Numbered from the stretch's first letter, positions 35,229 through 43,930 are shown. The stretch: DNA of 64,000 nt from Mucilaginibacter pedocola (GCF_002013915.1 NZ_MBTF01000023.1:248001-312000); one strand, 5' to 3'. Made by a program: numbers and translations. The notes: generated by a model from the letters alone, not told the origin.

Positions 35229-36005
35229 ATGGACCTGAAACTTCAAAACAAAGTAGCCCTTGTATTTGCAGCAAGCAAAGGCTTGGGCAAAGCAATAGCA
35301 TTAACGCTTTCTGCCGAGGGCGCAACGGTAGTAATTGGCTCGCGCAACAAAGCCGAACTTGATAAAACTGCCGCCGAAATAACCGCCCAAACAGGCAATA
35401 CCGTACTGGCTTTACCTGTAGATGTAAGCAATGCCGATGAGATAGCCGGCTTTATTAAACAGGCTGCCGATACTTTTGGGCGGATAGATATTCTGCTGAA
35501 TAATGCCGGTGGCCCACCCTTTGATAAGTTTGAAAACATAGACGAAGAACAATGGCAACAAGCGCTTAGCCTTAACCTGATGAGCGTAGCGCGGGCAAGC
35601 AAATTGGTGCTGCCTTATATGAAAGCGGCGGGCAGCGGGCGTATTATCAATATCATCAGTGGTTCGGTAAAGGCGGTGCTGGCAGGTTCGGTACTTTCTA
35701 CCGCAACGCGGATGGGCGTAGTGGGCATGGCCAAAATGATGGCCGACGAGTTTGGCCCTTATAATATTACTGTAAACAACGTGGCACCCGGACTAATACT
35801 AACCGACCGTATTAAACATACTCTACCTAAAGATGTGGATATAGAACAAGCCATGAAAGACAAAGCCAAAAGCATCCCTCTTGGCCGCATCGGCGATCCT
35901 GAAGAACTGGCATCGCTGGTAGCCTTCCTTGCATCCGATAAGGCAAGCTACATTAGCGGGCAAACCATACAGGTTGATGGCGGGGCAAGCCGTGCGATAT
36001 ATTAA
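35229..36005 (+). CDS. SDR-family protein lacking the catalytic Tyr and Lys
   Basis: A 258-residue Rossmann protein from the ATG at 35229 (TTG upstream also in frame). NAD(P)-binding loop FAASKGLGKA replaces TGxxxGxG, and NNAGGPPFDKF follows. The usual catalytic Tyr-x3-Lys is replaced: the sequence aligned there reads LSTATRMGVVGMAK, so Tyr is Ser and Lys is Arg, while the ISGS segment remains. This is a known but less common SDR subgroup; activity cannot be assumed. The C-terminal ISGQTIQVDGGASRAIY is typical. It has its own upstream region of 225 bp shared with the CotH gene. Confidence 0.85.
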   Translation: MDLKLQNKVALVFAASKGLGKAIALTLSAEGATVVIGSRNKAELDKTAAEITAQTGNTVLALPVDVSNADEIAGFIKQAADTFGRIDILLNNAGGPPFDKFENIDEEQWQQALSLNLMSVARASKLVLPYMKAAGSGRIINIISGSVKAVLAGSVLSTATRMGVVGMAKMMADEFGPYNITVNNVAPGLILTDRIKHTLPKDVDIEQAMKDKAKSIPLGRIGDPEELASLVAFLASDKASYISGQTIQVDGGASRAIY

Positions 36006-36060
36006 TGAACACTAATTGCACTAATTTATTCGAATTTCACTAATGAGATTTACGCTGGTG

Positions 36061-36142
36061 CGCGCCTGTGGCGCGTTCCATGAGTAATGTTAGGTGGGGT
36101 ATGTAAGCCGGTCAAACACGCGCGGCACGCGCGCGCCAGCTT
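36061..36142. repeat. GC-rich palindromic repeat
   Basis: GCGCGCCTGTGGCGCGTTCC and, 38 bp on, CACGCGCGGCACGCGCGCGC. The latter is the reverse complement of the GC-rich repeat at 11740-11776. No gene in this short gap. Confidence 0.6.
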
Positions 36143-36163
36143 TGGGGAACGCTATGCAAAGTT

Positions 36164-36520
36164 TCAATCCGTTAGCCAGGCACTGGTAACCTTATTGCTA
36201 ACCGAATCTACCGCTACGTCTAATATTTGCCAATTGATAAATAAAGTGGTGTCTGGAGTGCTCAAGGTGTAGCTATACATACAATCAATATCATCGTCGG
36301 GCTTTCCAAGTACCCTAAATAAGCTATCCCGCGAAATGCCATTCAGCACATTTCTTTTTAGTAGATTTTTTACCATACGTCCCCGCAAGTGCCTCGTTCC
36401 TGTTTTCCATAATGCCGCATCAAACAAGGTGTCCTTGCTCCTGTAGTCGTTGCTGCGCTTTGGTCCTCCATCGCAAGAAAACATGCAGCAAATTAAAATT
36501 GCGATAAGCGCAGCCTTCAT
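36164..36520 (-). CDS. Lipoprotein, BamE-like
   Basis: A 118-residue exported lipoprotein (MKAALIAILICCMFSCDGG, Cys in the lipobox). The segment RNVLNGISRDSLFRVLGKPDD, followed by three short strands ending in DSVSNKVTSAWL, resembles the two-helix, three-strand SmpA/BamE fold. That resemblance is weak and no partner is nearby. Confidence 0.55.
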   Translation of the reverse strand: MKAALIAILICCMFSCDGGPKRSNDYRSKDTLFDAALWKTGTRHLRGRMVKNLLKRNVLNGISRDSLFRVLGKPDDDIDCMYSYTLSTPDTTLFINWQILDVAVDSVSNKVTSAWLTD

Positions 36521-36540
36521 GTTAGCAGCAATTTATATGT

Positions 36541-36750
36541 TCAGGCAACAACCTCTGCCCCTTGTCCCTGCTTCCATTTTATGCCCCAAGCTATGCTTGC
36601 AAGCAACGAACCACCTGCTAAACCGCCGGAAAAGCCTTGCATAAAATTAATCAGCTTGGTTTCGGTAAAATAATGTGTAAAGTTGATAACCAGGAAGAGT
36701 GAACCGGCTATGATGGTTACGGCCAATGCGGTGTAGAATTTTCTTTTCAT
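36541..36750 (-). CDS. Small two-helix membrane protein
   Basis: A 69-residue protein with two hydrophobic helices (about 7-25 and 42-59) separated by a loop ending in the glycine-rich FSGGLAGGSLLAS. It is similar in design to the 63-residue protein at 33310. Its stop lies 20 bp upstream of the BamE-like lipoprotein start on the same strand. Function unknown. Confidence 0.5.
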   Translation of the reverse strand: MKRKFYTALAVTIIAGSLFLVINFTHYFTETKLINFMQGFSGGLAGGSLLASIAWGIKWKQGQGAEVVA

Positions 36751-36795
36751 GCTATATAATTCGTGGAATTCGTTCTCTTTAGTAACAATTCGCGT

Positions 36796-38445
36796 TTATT
36801 CCCAAAGCGATTTTTCCCTTATCGCTTTAAATTCCGAGCCTGCTTTCCAGCCCGGGAAGCCGCCCTCGTTTGCCAGTTGCAAGCCTAATTGGAACATCAG
36901 GCCGGCTGTTTGTGCCATGCCTTGGGTATTCATGGTATCGCTGTAACTATCCGATGGTTGGTGATAGCGGTTATCGTTATATTCTTTTAATTTCTCCATA
37001 CCATAGGCTTCGCCTTTTTCTATAGAATTGGCGCCGTTGTGCAGGTCTAAAGCGGGCACGCCAACCTTGGCAAAGTTAAAATGGTCCGACCGGTAGTAGC
37101 CACCCGAGCCGGGGTTTTTATCGCCAACAACCGTCCAGCCGTTGGGCTTGGTTAAGGCAATTACATAATCGTCCAAATCGTTTTGGCCTTTGCCGGTGAT
37201 AGAGAAATCGCTGGTTTCGCCAAAGTCGGATAGGGCGTCAATATTCAGGTCGGCAACGGTTTTCTTCAGCGGGAAAATGGGATGTGTGCCATAATACTCC
37301 GAACCTAATAAACCCTGCTCTTCGGCGGTAACCGCCAGGAAAACAATGGAGCGCTTAGGTTTACCATTTAGTTGCTTAAACTTTTTGGCAACTGCCAATA
37401 TAGCCGCAACACCGCTGGCATTATCTACCGCACCATTATAAATACTATCGCCTTTGGCATCGGGCTTGCCAATACCAAAGTGGTCCCAATGGGCGCTGTA
37501 TAAAACGTATTCGTTAGCCGCAGCGTAGCCTTTTAAAATTGCCACCACATTATGCGATGTAGAGTACTTTAATTTATTTTTCAGCGATACCGATACCGAA
37601 CTATTGAGAGGCACCGCTTTAAAATCTTTTTTGCGGGCGTAGGCGCGCATATCTTCGGTAATGCCTGCACCTGCCAATAATTTTTTGGCGGTTTCTTCGC
37701 TTATCCAGCCCTCTACCTGGCAGCGGTTCATGTGTTTGTCTTCCTGCGTTAAATATAATTTAGAGCCGGTAAAGCTGTTTTGTATCACCTGCCAACCGTA
37801 GCTTGCAGGTTCGGTTTGGTGTACTATGAGTACGCCTGCGGCACCCTGGCGGGCGGCTTCTTCGTATTTGTAGGTCCAGCGGCCATAGTAAGTCATGGTA
37901 TCGCCTTTAAATAATTTTTCGGGCGCTTTAAAGCCGGGGTCGTTCACCAATACCACAACGGTTTTGCCTTTTACATCGAGGCCTTTGTAATCGTTCCAGT
38001 TATACTCAGGGGCAACAACACCGTAACCGGCAAATACCAAAGGCGAGTTTGTAAGATCAACGGCGGGCATTTCGCGACGGGTGGCGGCAACAAAATCCTC
38101 GCCCATTTTGAGGGAGGCTTGCACTTTGCCTGTTAGCTGTAGGGTGGGAGCGGCAGCCGGCCCAATTTCAACCATAGGCACATCCTGATAATAACTACCA
38201 TTGTTACCGGGTTCTAAACCCAGCTTTTTAAACTGGGATGATATATACGCAATGGTTTTATCCTCGCCCACGGTAAACGGCTTACGGCCCAGTAACGAAT
38301 CGTTAGCCAGAACGGCAATGTGCTGTTTAATATCTGCTGCCAATTCCGGGTCGGTAGTGGCGGTGTTTTCTTTTTCGTGCGAGCAACTGGTTATAACTGC
38401 AGCAAAACCGCAAATGGCAATAAACCGGGCTAATTTGGTATTCAT
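36796..38445 (-). CDS. M28-family metallopeptidase with PA domain, lipoprotein
   Basis: A 549-residue lipoprotein starting at the ATG 38443-38445 (signal MNTKLARFIAICGFAAVITSC). A PA domain insert lies around 150-260, and the zinc aminopeptidase core carries YSAHWDHFGIG (His, Asp ligands), DNASGVAAIL, TAEEQGLLGSEYY (catalytic Glu and ligand), DALSD and a late HF within YRSDHFNFAKVGVPALDLHN. All metal ligands for two zinc ions are present. It would remove N-terminal residues from peptides in the periplasm or at the surface. It is probably a single gene. Confidence 0.92.
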   Translation of the reverse strand: MNTKLARFIAICGFAAVITSCSHEKENTATTDPELAADIKQHIAVLANDSLLGRKPFTVGEDKTIAYISSQFKKLGLEPGNNGSYYQDVPMVEIGPAAAPTLQLTGKVQASLKMGEDFVAATRREMPAVDLTNSPLVFAGYGVVAPEYNWNDYKGLDVKGKTVVVLVNDPGFKAPEKLFKGDTMTYYGRWTYKYEEAARQGAAGVLIVHQTEPASYGWQVIQNSFTGSKLYLTQEDKHMNRCQVEGWISEETAKKLLAGAGITEDMRAYARKKDFKAVPLNSSVSVSLKNKLKYSTSHNVVAILKGYAAANEYVLYSAHWDHFGIGKPDAKGDSIYNGAVDNASGVAAILAVAKKFKQLNGKPKRSIVFLAVTAEEQGLLGSEYYGTHPIFPLKKTVADLNIDALSDFGETSDFSITGKGQNDLDDYVIALTKPNGWTVVGDKNPGSGGYYRSDHFNFAKVGVPALDLHNGANSIEKGEAYGMEKLKEYNDNRYHQPSDSYSDTMNTQGMAQTAGLMFQLGLQLANEGGFPGWKAGSEFKAIREKSLWE

Positions 38446-38514
38446 AGGTTTTTGGGGAACTTTAAAAATCAAATATATAAAAGCAGTTTATTGTTTAGGT
38501 ATCAATACGTCAAT

Positions 38515-38679
38515 TTAACCGCGGAGAACACAGAGGTTGCGCGGAGGTTCGCAGAGTTTTTTTGAAGGCGGCTTATAAGGGAGGGGGGATGCCTAAAGTA
38601 AACTTTTAAAAAACTTACTGGTGGCTTTGCAAAGTCTCTGTGCACCTCCGCGGTTTTCACTCTGTGGCCTCCGTGGTTA
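38515..38679. repeat. Inverted-repeat element related to the GxxExxY unit, without a gene
   Basis: Left arm TTAACCGCGGAGAACACAGA and right arm ending CTCTGTGGCCTCCGTGGTTA plus A are inverted copies with mismatches, and both resemble the arms around the GxxExxY gene. The interior of about 70 bp has no reading frame. The gap 38473-38768 therefore holds only this repeat. Confidence 0.7.
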
Positions 38680-38768
38680 AATAACTCGCCGCATTAAATA
38701 AGCAATTAAAAACCTTCCCCCCTTACCTCAAAATTTTGCACATTTGCAGCACCGTATACTGTACTCCA

Positions 38769-40061
38769 ATGGATCAATACTTTATAATAGATTTCGATAG
38801 CACCTTTACCCAGGTAGAAGCGCTTGACGAACTTGCCCGCATATCCCTGAAAAATCATCCCGACAGAGAATCTATCTACAAACAAATAGAGGACCTGACC
38901 AATGCATCAATGGAAGGCCGCCTTTCGTTCACCGAGAGCTTGCAGGCCCGCGTTCGTTTGCTTTGCGCCAACCGCGACCATTTGAAGCTGCTGATTAGCC
39001 ATTTGAAGAAGAAAGTATCTACATCGTTCTCGCGCAATACTATTTTCTTTAAAAACCACCAGGATGAGGTTTTGATCGTGTCGGGCGGCTTCAAGGAGTT
39101 TATTACGCCGGTAGTTACCGAGTACCATATCAAAAAAGAGAATATCTACGCCAACACCTTCGTATTTGATGAAGAAGGTAACATTGTAGGTTACGACCAC
39201 GACAACCCCCTGTCGCAAGAAGGAGGTAAAGTAAAGCTACTGAAAGAGCTTAACTTGCAGGGCGATATTTATGGCATTGGCGATGGTTATTCCGATTTCC
39301 AGTTGAAGGAATCGGGCATGATCAAAAAGTTTTTCGCTTTTACCGAGAACATCGAACGCCAATCTGTTATAGAAAAGGCCGACCACATTACGCCCAGCTT
39401 TGATGAGTTCCTGTACATCAACAAACTGCCAAGGGCTATATCGTACCCTAAAAACCGCATTAAGTGTTTGGTGGTAGGCGATATTGATGAAGAAGCTTTA
39501 GCGCAGATGAAACGCGAAGGTTACAACCTGCGCCATAAAGAAACCATTGAAGATAAGTACCTGGAAGAAGCCGGCGTATTGTTTTGCGATGAGGCCAACC
39601 AGCCAACCGTGGAGCAAATACAAAATGCAGGGCGCTTAAAAGTTATTGGCTGCTTTGGCAGGGTTGCCAGCCGTAAATTGTCTGAAGCTGCCTGTGCCGC
39701 CGGTATCATCATTTTCGACGACCCGAAAGATAACCCCCGCAACTCGGACTTTATCCCTAAACGCGTTATTGCCTTTATGAACGAAGGCCGCACGCACATG
39801 AGCTGCAACTTCCCGGATCTGCAGCCACCACGCAATAATAACGCGCACCGACTGATACACATCCACACCAACGTGCCCGGTATTTTGGCCAAAATAAACG
39901 AGGTTTTTGCCCGCCACAACATTAACATTGTTGGCGAGTTTTTGGTTACCAACGCCCAAATAGGCTACGTAATTACCGATGTAAACGTAGGCTACGAAAC
40001 CACGGTACTGAATGAGTTGAAAGCGATAGAGGAAACGATAAAATTCAGGCTACTTTATTAG
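38769..40061 (+). CDS. HAD phosphatase (SerB-like) fused to PGDH remnant and ACT domain
   Basis: A 430-residue fusion. Residues 1-215 are a HAD-IB phosphatase with DFDST (motif I, D8 and D10), VSGG (104-107) and GDGYSD (171-176), as in phosphoserine phosphatase. Residues 230-340 resemble parts of 3-phosphoglycerate dehydrogenase (IGCFGRVASRKLSEAACAAG, DFIPKRVIAFMNEG), but the NAD-binding GxGxxG half is missing. Residues 360-430 are an ACT domain with the SerA-like HRLIHIHTNVPGILAKINEV. The dehydrogenase activity is probably lost while serine-binding regulation may remain on the phosphatase. It is likely the serine-branch enzyme; the start ATG 38769 fits the HAD N-terminus. Confidence 0.85.
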   Translation: MDQYFIIDFDSTFTQVEALDELARISLKNHPDRESIYKQIEDLTNASMEGRLSFTESLQARVRLLCANRDHLKLLISHLKKKVSTSFSRNTIFFKNHQDEVLIVSGGFKEFITPVVTEYHIKKENIYANTFVFDEEGNIVGYDHDNPLSQEGGKVKLLKELNLQGDIYGIGDGYSDFQLKESGMIKKFFAFTENIERQSVIEKADHITPSFDEFLYINKLPRAISYPKNRIKCLVVGDIDEEALAQMKREGYNLRHKETIEDKYLEEAGVLFCDEANQPTVEQIQNAGRLKVIGCFGRVASRKLSEAACAAGIIIFDDPKDNPRNSDFIPKRVIAFMNEGRTHMSCNFPDLQPPRNNNAHRLIHIHTNVPGILAKINEVFARHNINIVGEFLVTNAQIGYVITDVNVGYETTVLNELKAIEETIKFRLLY

Positions 40062-40093
40062 AGATCAGGGATAAGTAATATCGAATAATTAAT

Positions 40094-40153
40094 TTCGAAC
40101 GCTGAATAACGAAGTAGAAAAACCTTCGAAATTCATTATTCAGCATTCGGTGT
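40094..40153. terminator. Imperfect hairpin between convergent genes
   Basis: CGAACGCTGAATAA and TTATTCAGCATTCG pair around an inner part with CGAAG and CGAAATTC. It lies between the stop of the HAD fusion and the stop of the UspA gene, so it could act as a terminator for both. Confidence 0.4.
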
Positions 40154-40159
40154 TTGATA

Positions 40160-40630
40160 TTATTTCTCAGCCAAAGGTACCACCAACACCGGCACCTCAG
40201 AGTGCCTTACTACGCTCTCGGCAACGCTGCCCATAAAAAAGCGGTCGAGGCCTGTGCGGCTGTGTGTGCCAATTACTATTAGGTCGGCATTAAATTCTTT
40301 GCTGCAATGGAGTATACCCTCGGCAGTGGCGCCAAATTCGCTGAAGTGGGTAACCTGCAAATCGCCTGCATATTTTTCTATGGTACGGTCTACCAGGCTT
40401 TCGGATAAGTGTTCCTGCACATTCAGCATTTCCACGTCGTTAACACCCGGGTCTTCATAAGGCAGCCCCGTAATAGTATCATTGGTGGTAATGGGCGTTA
40501 CAACCGGTTCAACAATATGTACCAGCCCTACGTGTGCGTTAAAAGTTTTGGCTAAGTCGAAGCCATAAGAGGCTGCGTAGTCGGCAAATTTGCTGTCGTC
40601 TATCCCAATAAGTATCCTGCTAATTTTCAT
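40160..40630 (-). CDS. Universal stress protein UspA family
   Basis: A 156-residue single UspA domain, ATP-binding type: the start KISRILIGIDDSKFADYAAS, DLIVIGTHSRTGLDRFFMGS and GSVAESVVRHSEVPVLVVPL (the G-x2-G-x9-G-S pattern). Cytoplasmic. Such proteins accumulate under stress and bind ATP; the partner is unknown. It is convergent with the HAD-ACT gene and 64 bp from the ClC gene on the same strand. Confidence 0.92.
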   Translation of the reverse strand: MKISRILIGIDDSKFADYAASYGFDLAKTFNAHVGLVHIVEPVVTPITTNDTITGLPYEDPGVNDVEMLNVQEHLSESLVDRTIEKYAGDLQVTHFSEFGATAEGILHCSKEFNADLIVIGTHSRTGLDRFFMGSVAESVVRHSEVPVLVVPLAEK

Positions 40631-40693
40631 GGCTGCATGCTGTGGTATTTCTACTATAACAATACAGATGCAATATGTTTTAGGTCATAAAAA

Positions 40694-42031
40694 TTAAAGC
40701 CTGTATTTGCCAAAAATGCGTTGCAGGTATTTCGGTTTGCCGGTTTCGCTTTCAGGAAGCTTTTGCTGAGCAGTGCGCTGTGCCGAATAAATGCCACCCT
40801 CGCCGCTGAAGAAATAGGCCGTGAAGCAAGCTACGGCAAACAGTAAAGCGTGCTCGCCGCCAAAAAGCTCTATACCCATTAGCGTACAGGCCAACGGTGT
40901 ATTGGTGGCGCCGGCAAAAACCGCTATAAAACCCAGCGCAGCAAACAAACCAATTGGTGCATTCATCAATTCGCCCAGGGTATTGCCCAGCGTAGCACCA
41001 ATATAAAATAATGGTGTAACCTCGCCGCCTTTAAAACCACTGCCGAGGGTAACCGCGGTGTATACCAATTTCCAAAACCAGCTGAAGTTAAGCGCGCCTC
41101 CTTGCTGAAAGGCTGAAACAATGGTAACAGCGCCGGGGTATTCAGGCTCTACGCCGAGGCTCAGGTAATCGGGCCGGCCGAGTATAAAGGTTAATCCGAT
41201 AATAATTATCGCGCCGCAAACAGGCATTAGCCAGCTGATTTTTATCCATTTAAGCAGAGTGCTTTTAACCAAATGCACGGCTTTTGCAAAGGCCATAGCT
41301 GCCAGCCCGAACAAGGCTGCAGCCAAAATAACTTTTGCCAGCAGCATAAAGTTTACCGGTACGTGCTTGCCGTACAACAGCTGACCAGTATCAATCAAAT
41401 CAATATGGTAAAGCGTATGTTTAATACCCCATGCCGAAACCGTAACATCGCCAACAAGCCCTGCTATTAAGCAAGGAAGCAACGCAGTATAATTAATACG
41501 CCCAATGGCAATAACCTCCAGCGCGAAGATGGTCCCGGTTAAAGGTGTACCGAATACCGCCCCGAAGCCTGCCGCTACACCGGCGGTCAGCAAAGTTTTC
41601 TTGTCAGCCTCATCTAACCTGAACCAGCCCGAAAACAAGTTGGCCAAACTGCCGCCAATCTGCACTGCGGTACCCTCGCGCCCTGCCGAGCCACCAAAGA
41701 GGTGCGTAATAACAGTAGTAACCAAAATAAGCGGTGCCATGCGTTTGGGCACGCCTGCACCCGGTTGGTGTATCTCATCAATAATAAGGTTGTTGCCGCG
41801 CTCGGCGCTTTGCCCGTACCATTTGTATAGCAGGTGTATAATAATACCTGCCAAAGGCAACAGGTACAGCAGCCAGGTGTGGGCAAACCGGTAATGAATA
41901 GCCCAACTGAGCAGCCATAAAAACAAGGCTACCATACTGCCAATAGCCACAGCAACGGGCATAACAATAACCGACCAACGGATGAGGTACTTTAAAAGTG
42001 AAACCTGGTTTGAGAAGAAATTTTTGAACAT
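40694..42031 (-). CDS. ClC-family anion channel/antiporter (fluoride-type candidate)
   Basis: A 445-residue ClC protein from the ATG 42029-42031 (an upstream start would add 21 residues not typical of the family). It has about ten membrane helices, GSAGREGTAVQIGGSLANLF in the selectivity and gating region, GFGAVFGTPLTGTIFALE and GSGFKGGEVTPLFYIGATLGN. The gating Glu sits in GREGT rather than the GREGP of chloride transporters, and helix C reads IHQPGAGVPKRMAPL, a combination I associate with the CLC-F fluoride/proton antiporter branch. Distinguishing fluoride from chloride is inference. Confidence 0.85.
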   Translation of the reverse strand: MFKNFFSNQVSLLKYLIRWSVIVMPVAVAIGSMVALFLWLLSWAIHYRFAHTWLLYLLPLAGIIIHLLYKWYGQSAERGNNLIIDEIHQPGAGVPKRMAPLILVTTVITHLFGGSAGREGTAVQIGGSLANLFSGWFRLDEADKKTLLTAGVAAGFGAVFGTPLTGTIFALEVIAIGRINYTALLPCLIAGLVGDVTVSAWGIKHTLYHIDLIDTGQLLYGKHVPVNFMLLAKVILAAALFGLAAMAFAKAVHLVKSTLLKWIKISWLMPVCGAIIIIGLTFILGRPDYLSLGVEPEYPGAVTIVSAFQQGGALNFSWFWKLVYTAVTLGSGFKGGEVTPLFYIGATLGNTLGELMNAPIGLFAALGFIAVFAGATNTPLACTLMGIELFGGEHALLFAVACFTAYFFSGEGGIYSAQRTAQQKLPESETGKPKYLQRIFGKYRL

Positions 42032-42142
42032 AAACCTACATGCAAATAAATAAACAATATTTGAGTGGGAGCCATCAGCCTTGCAGCGGTTCAAATAGGC
42101 GGAGCACCATCGCCCTTCGTGAATAAGACAAAATTAAGTAAA

Positions 42143-42185
42143 AAGTCGAAAGTTAAAAGTCCTAAGTGTTTTAGACTTTCGACTT
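42143..42185. repeat. Inverted repeat upstream of kynA
   Basis: AAGTCGAAAGT (42143-42153) and ACTTTCGACTT (42175-42185) form an 11-bp inverted repeat with a 21-base loop, ending 15 bp before the kynA -7 element. It could be a repeat element or an operator. Confidence 0.5.
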
Positions 42186-42200
42186 CCTGCTCAAGACTCC

Positions 42201-42208
42201 TATCTTTG
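42201..42208 (+). promoter_or_regulatory. -7 promoter element of kynA
   Basis: TATCTTTG fits TAnnTTTG; the ATG begins 5 bp after it, so the transcript is probably leaderless. Confidence 0.6.
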
Positions 42209-42213
42209 CCTCT

Positions 42214-43167
42214 ATGAGCATCTCGCCGGAAATAGAACAAAAGTTAGCTTTACTACAGGAGAAATACGAGGCCATGGGCCAGGATATGAGCAGCTACCTG
42301 GATGGCTTACTGCATGCCGACTTCCTTACTTATTGGGATTACATCCACCTGGATACTTTACTGAGCCTGCAAAGCCCCAAAACGCCTTTCCCGGATGAAG
42401 AGATCTTCATTATGTACCACCAGATAACGGAGCTATACTTTAAACTTAGCCTGCACGAGTGCAAACAAATTGCCGATGCGCAACCGCTTAGCGTAGAGTT
42501 TTTTACTGCGAGGGTGCAACGCATCAACCGCTATTTTGAAGCGCTAACCAACTCCTTCGAAATTATGGTAGATGGTATGGAGAAGGAGCAATTCCTGCAA
42601 TTCAGGATGTCGCTACTCCCGGCCAGTGGTTTCCAGAGCGGGCAATACCGCATGATAGAGATACATGCTACAGATTTTATTAACCTGGTAGCCAAAGACC
42701 GCCGCGAAGGATTACGCGATGCCTCGATAGAAGAACAATTCGAATACATTTATTGGAAGTTTGGCGCAACGGAACTATCAACCGGCAAGAAAACGCTTAC
42801 GCTGAAACAGTTCGAGAAGAAGTATGCCAAAACGTTTATCGAGATGGGTAACGGCCTCACCCAAACTAACTTTTACCACCTTTATAAACAACTGGCCGAA
42901 AGTGGTGCCGATACAACTTTGTTAAAAGAGCAATTGAGGCAACTGGATATCAACGTGAATGTGAACTGGCCGCTATCGCACTACAAATCTGCCGTACGCT
43001 ACCTGCACCGCGAACCTGAAGAAATAAAGGCCACGGGCGGCACCAACTGGCAGAAGTACCTGCCTCCGCGTTTTCAAAAGCGGGTGTTCTACCCTTCGCT
43101 ATGGTCGGCAGAAGAATTGGATAATTGGGGCAAAGGCTGGGTTGATAAGGTGGTGAGCGGTTTGTAA
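42214..43167 (+). CDS. kynA: Tryptophan 2,3-dioxygenase
   Basis: A 317-residue haem dioxygenase that opens the indole ring of tryptophan to N-formylkynurenine. Family landmarks are TYWDYIHLDTLLSLQ, HECKQI, FRMSLLPASGFQSGQYRMIEI and the C-terminal ATGGTNWQKYLPPRFQKRVFYP with the TGGTNW substrate-binding loop. Length is typical of bacterial versions. No other kynurenine-pathway gene is near, so it may be an isolated catabolic gene or a feed for NAD synthesis elsewhere. It starts at the ATG 42214 next to a -7 element. Confidence 0.95.
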   Translation: MSISPEIEQKLALLQEKYEAMGQDMSSYLDGLLHADFLTYWDYIHLDTLLSLQSPKTPFPDEEIFIMYHQITELYFKLSLHECKQIADAQPLSVEFFTARVQRINRYFEALTNSFEIMVDGMEKEQFLQFRMSLLPASGFQSGQYRMIEIHATDFINLVAKDRREGLRDASIEEQFEYIYWKFGATELSTGKKTLTLKQFEKKYAKTFIEMGNGLTQTNFYHLYKQLAESGADTTLLKEQLRQLDINVNVNWPLSHYKSAVRYLHREPEEIKATGGTNWQKYLPPRFQKRVFYPSLWSAEELDNWGKGWVDKVVSGL

Positions 43168-43188
43168 TACGCGCCCATTTTTATATAC

Positions 43189-43345
43189 GCCGAGCCTACG
43201 GCTCTCTAATTTGTTTATGCTTTTACCTCGGGTTAAAACCCGGGGCTACAATATTGGCCGAGGCTACGCCTCTTCATGTTGGCCTGATATCTTCTCAGAG
43301 CCATCGGCTCGTTTCATATTGTAGCCGTGGGTTTCAACCCACGGT
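43189..43345. repeat. Compound palindromic intergenic repeat (REP-like)
   Basis: Several short palindromes in tandem: GCCGAGCCTACGGCTC, CCTCGGGTTAAAACCCGGGG, GGCCGAGGCTACGCCTC, AGAGCCATCGGCTC and CCGTGGGTTTCAACCCACGG. Related copies are at 43931-43980 and 8271-8303. The gap 43168-43475 (308 bp) holds this and the element that follows; no gene is present. Confidence 0.75.
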
Positions 43346-43348
43346 TCA

Positions 43349-43442
43349 CGTCATCCCGATTTATTTCGGCACCCCACACGGCAGGTAGCGTTCATGCAAA
43401 GCGGCTTATATGATGGGGTTCTGAAACAAGTTCAGAATGACG
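43349..43442. repeat. Hairpin element family D, copy 2 (94 bp)
   Basis: CGTCATCCCGATTTATTTCG at one end and CTGAAACAAGTTCAGAATGA then CG at the other. The interior has CACACGGCAGGTAGCGTTC. It is a close relative of 43983-44089, and more distant from 8319-8429. Confidence 0.8.
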
Positions 43443-43475
43443 ATTTTTTATTCAACCCAAGGCGAAGATGAATAA

Positions 43476-43874
43476 TCAACACCCGCCATCGCCGATCACA
43501 TTTTGTTTAAATACAATTTTCGCACCTTCGTAAACGGTAAGTACAGCGGTAAATGTGTAATATTCGTCATCTTCCTGCTTTCTTTCTGAGGCTTTTACAT
43601 TCAGCCTGTATTTCCCGCTTACCATTTCAAGCTTGCCGGCAACTTGCTTTGTTTTAAACCTTAAAAGCTTTCCGTTTATCTTCAGCATAGCATCCTCAAA
43701 GTTATTCGCGTAAAGCATTCGCCCGGCCTTTTTATCTTTTTTGTTAAGATACAGTGCATCACCGCAGCCATACATATCATCGGGTACTTCGGTAAATGTA
43801 GAGAGCTTGAATGCTTGTTGAGCATGGCAAGGCGAAGCAAGGCCAAAAAATAAAAGGAGAGTGTATCTGATCAT
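43476..43874 (-). CDS. Small secreted protein of unknown function
   Basis: A 132-residue protein with a signal peptide (MIRYTLLLFFGLASPCHAQQ). The mature chain contains DDMYGCGDALYLNKKDKKAG and a C-terminal Cys in NVIGDGGC, so two cysteines might form a disulfide. No family recognised. It is a single gene in a repeat-rich area with hairpin elements on both sides. Confidence 0.55.
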   Translation of the reverse strand: MIRYTLLLFFGLASPCHAQQAFKLSTFTEVPDDMYGCGDALYLNKKDKKAGRMLYANNFEDAMLKINGKLLRFKTKQVAGKLEMVSGKYRLNVKASERKQEDDEYYTFTAVLTVYEGAKIVFKQNVIGDGGC

Positions 43875-43930
43875 TTTTTGCGGATGTTGTTTAGGTTAAG
43901 TTTATGACTTTTGTATCATTCTTTCTTTTG

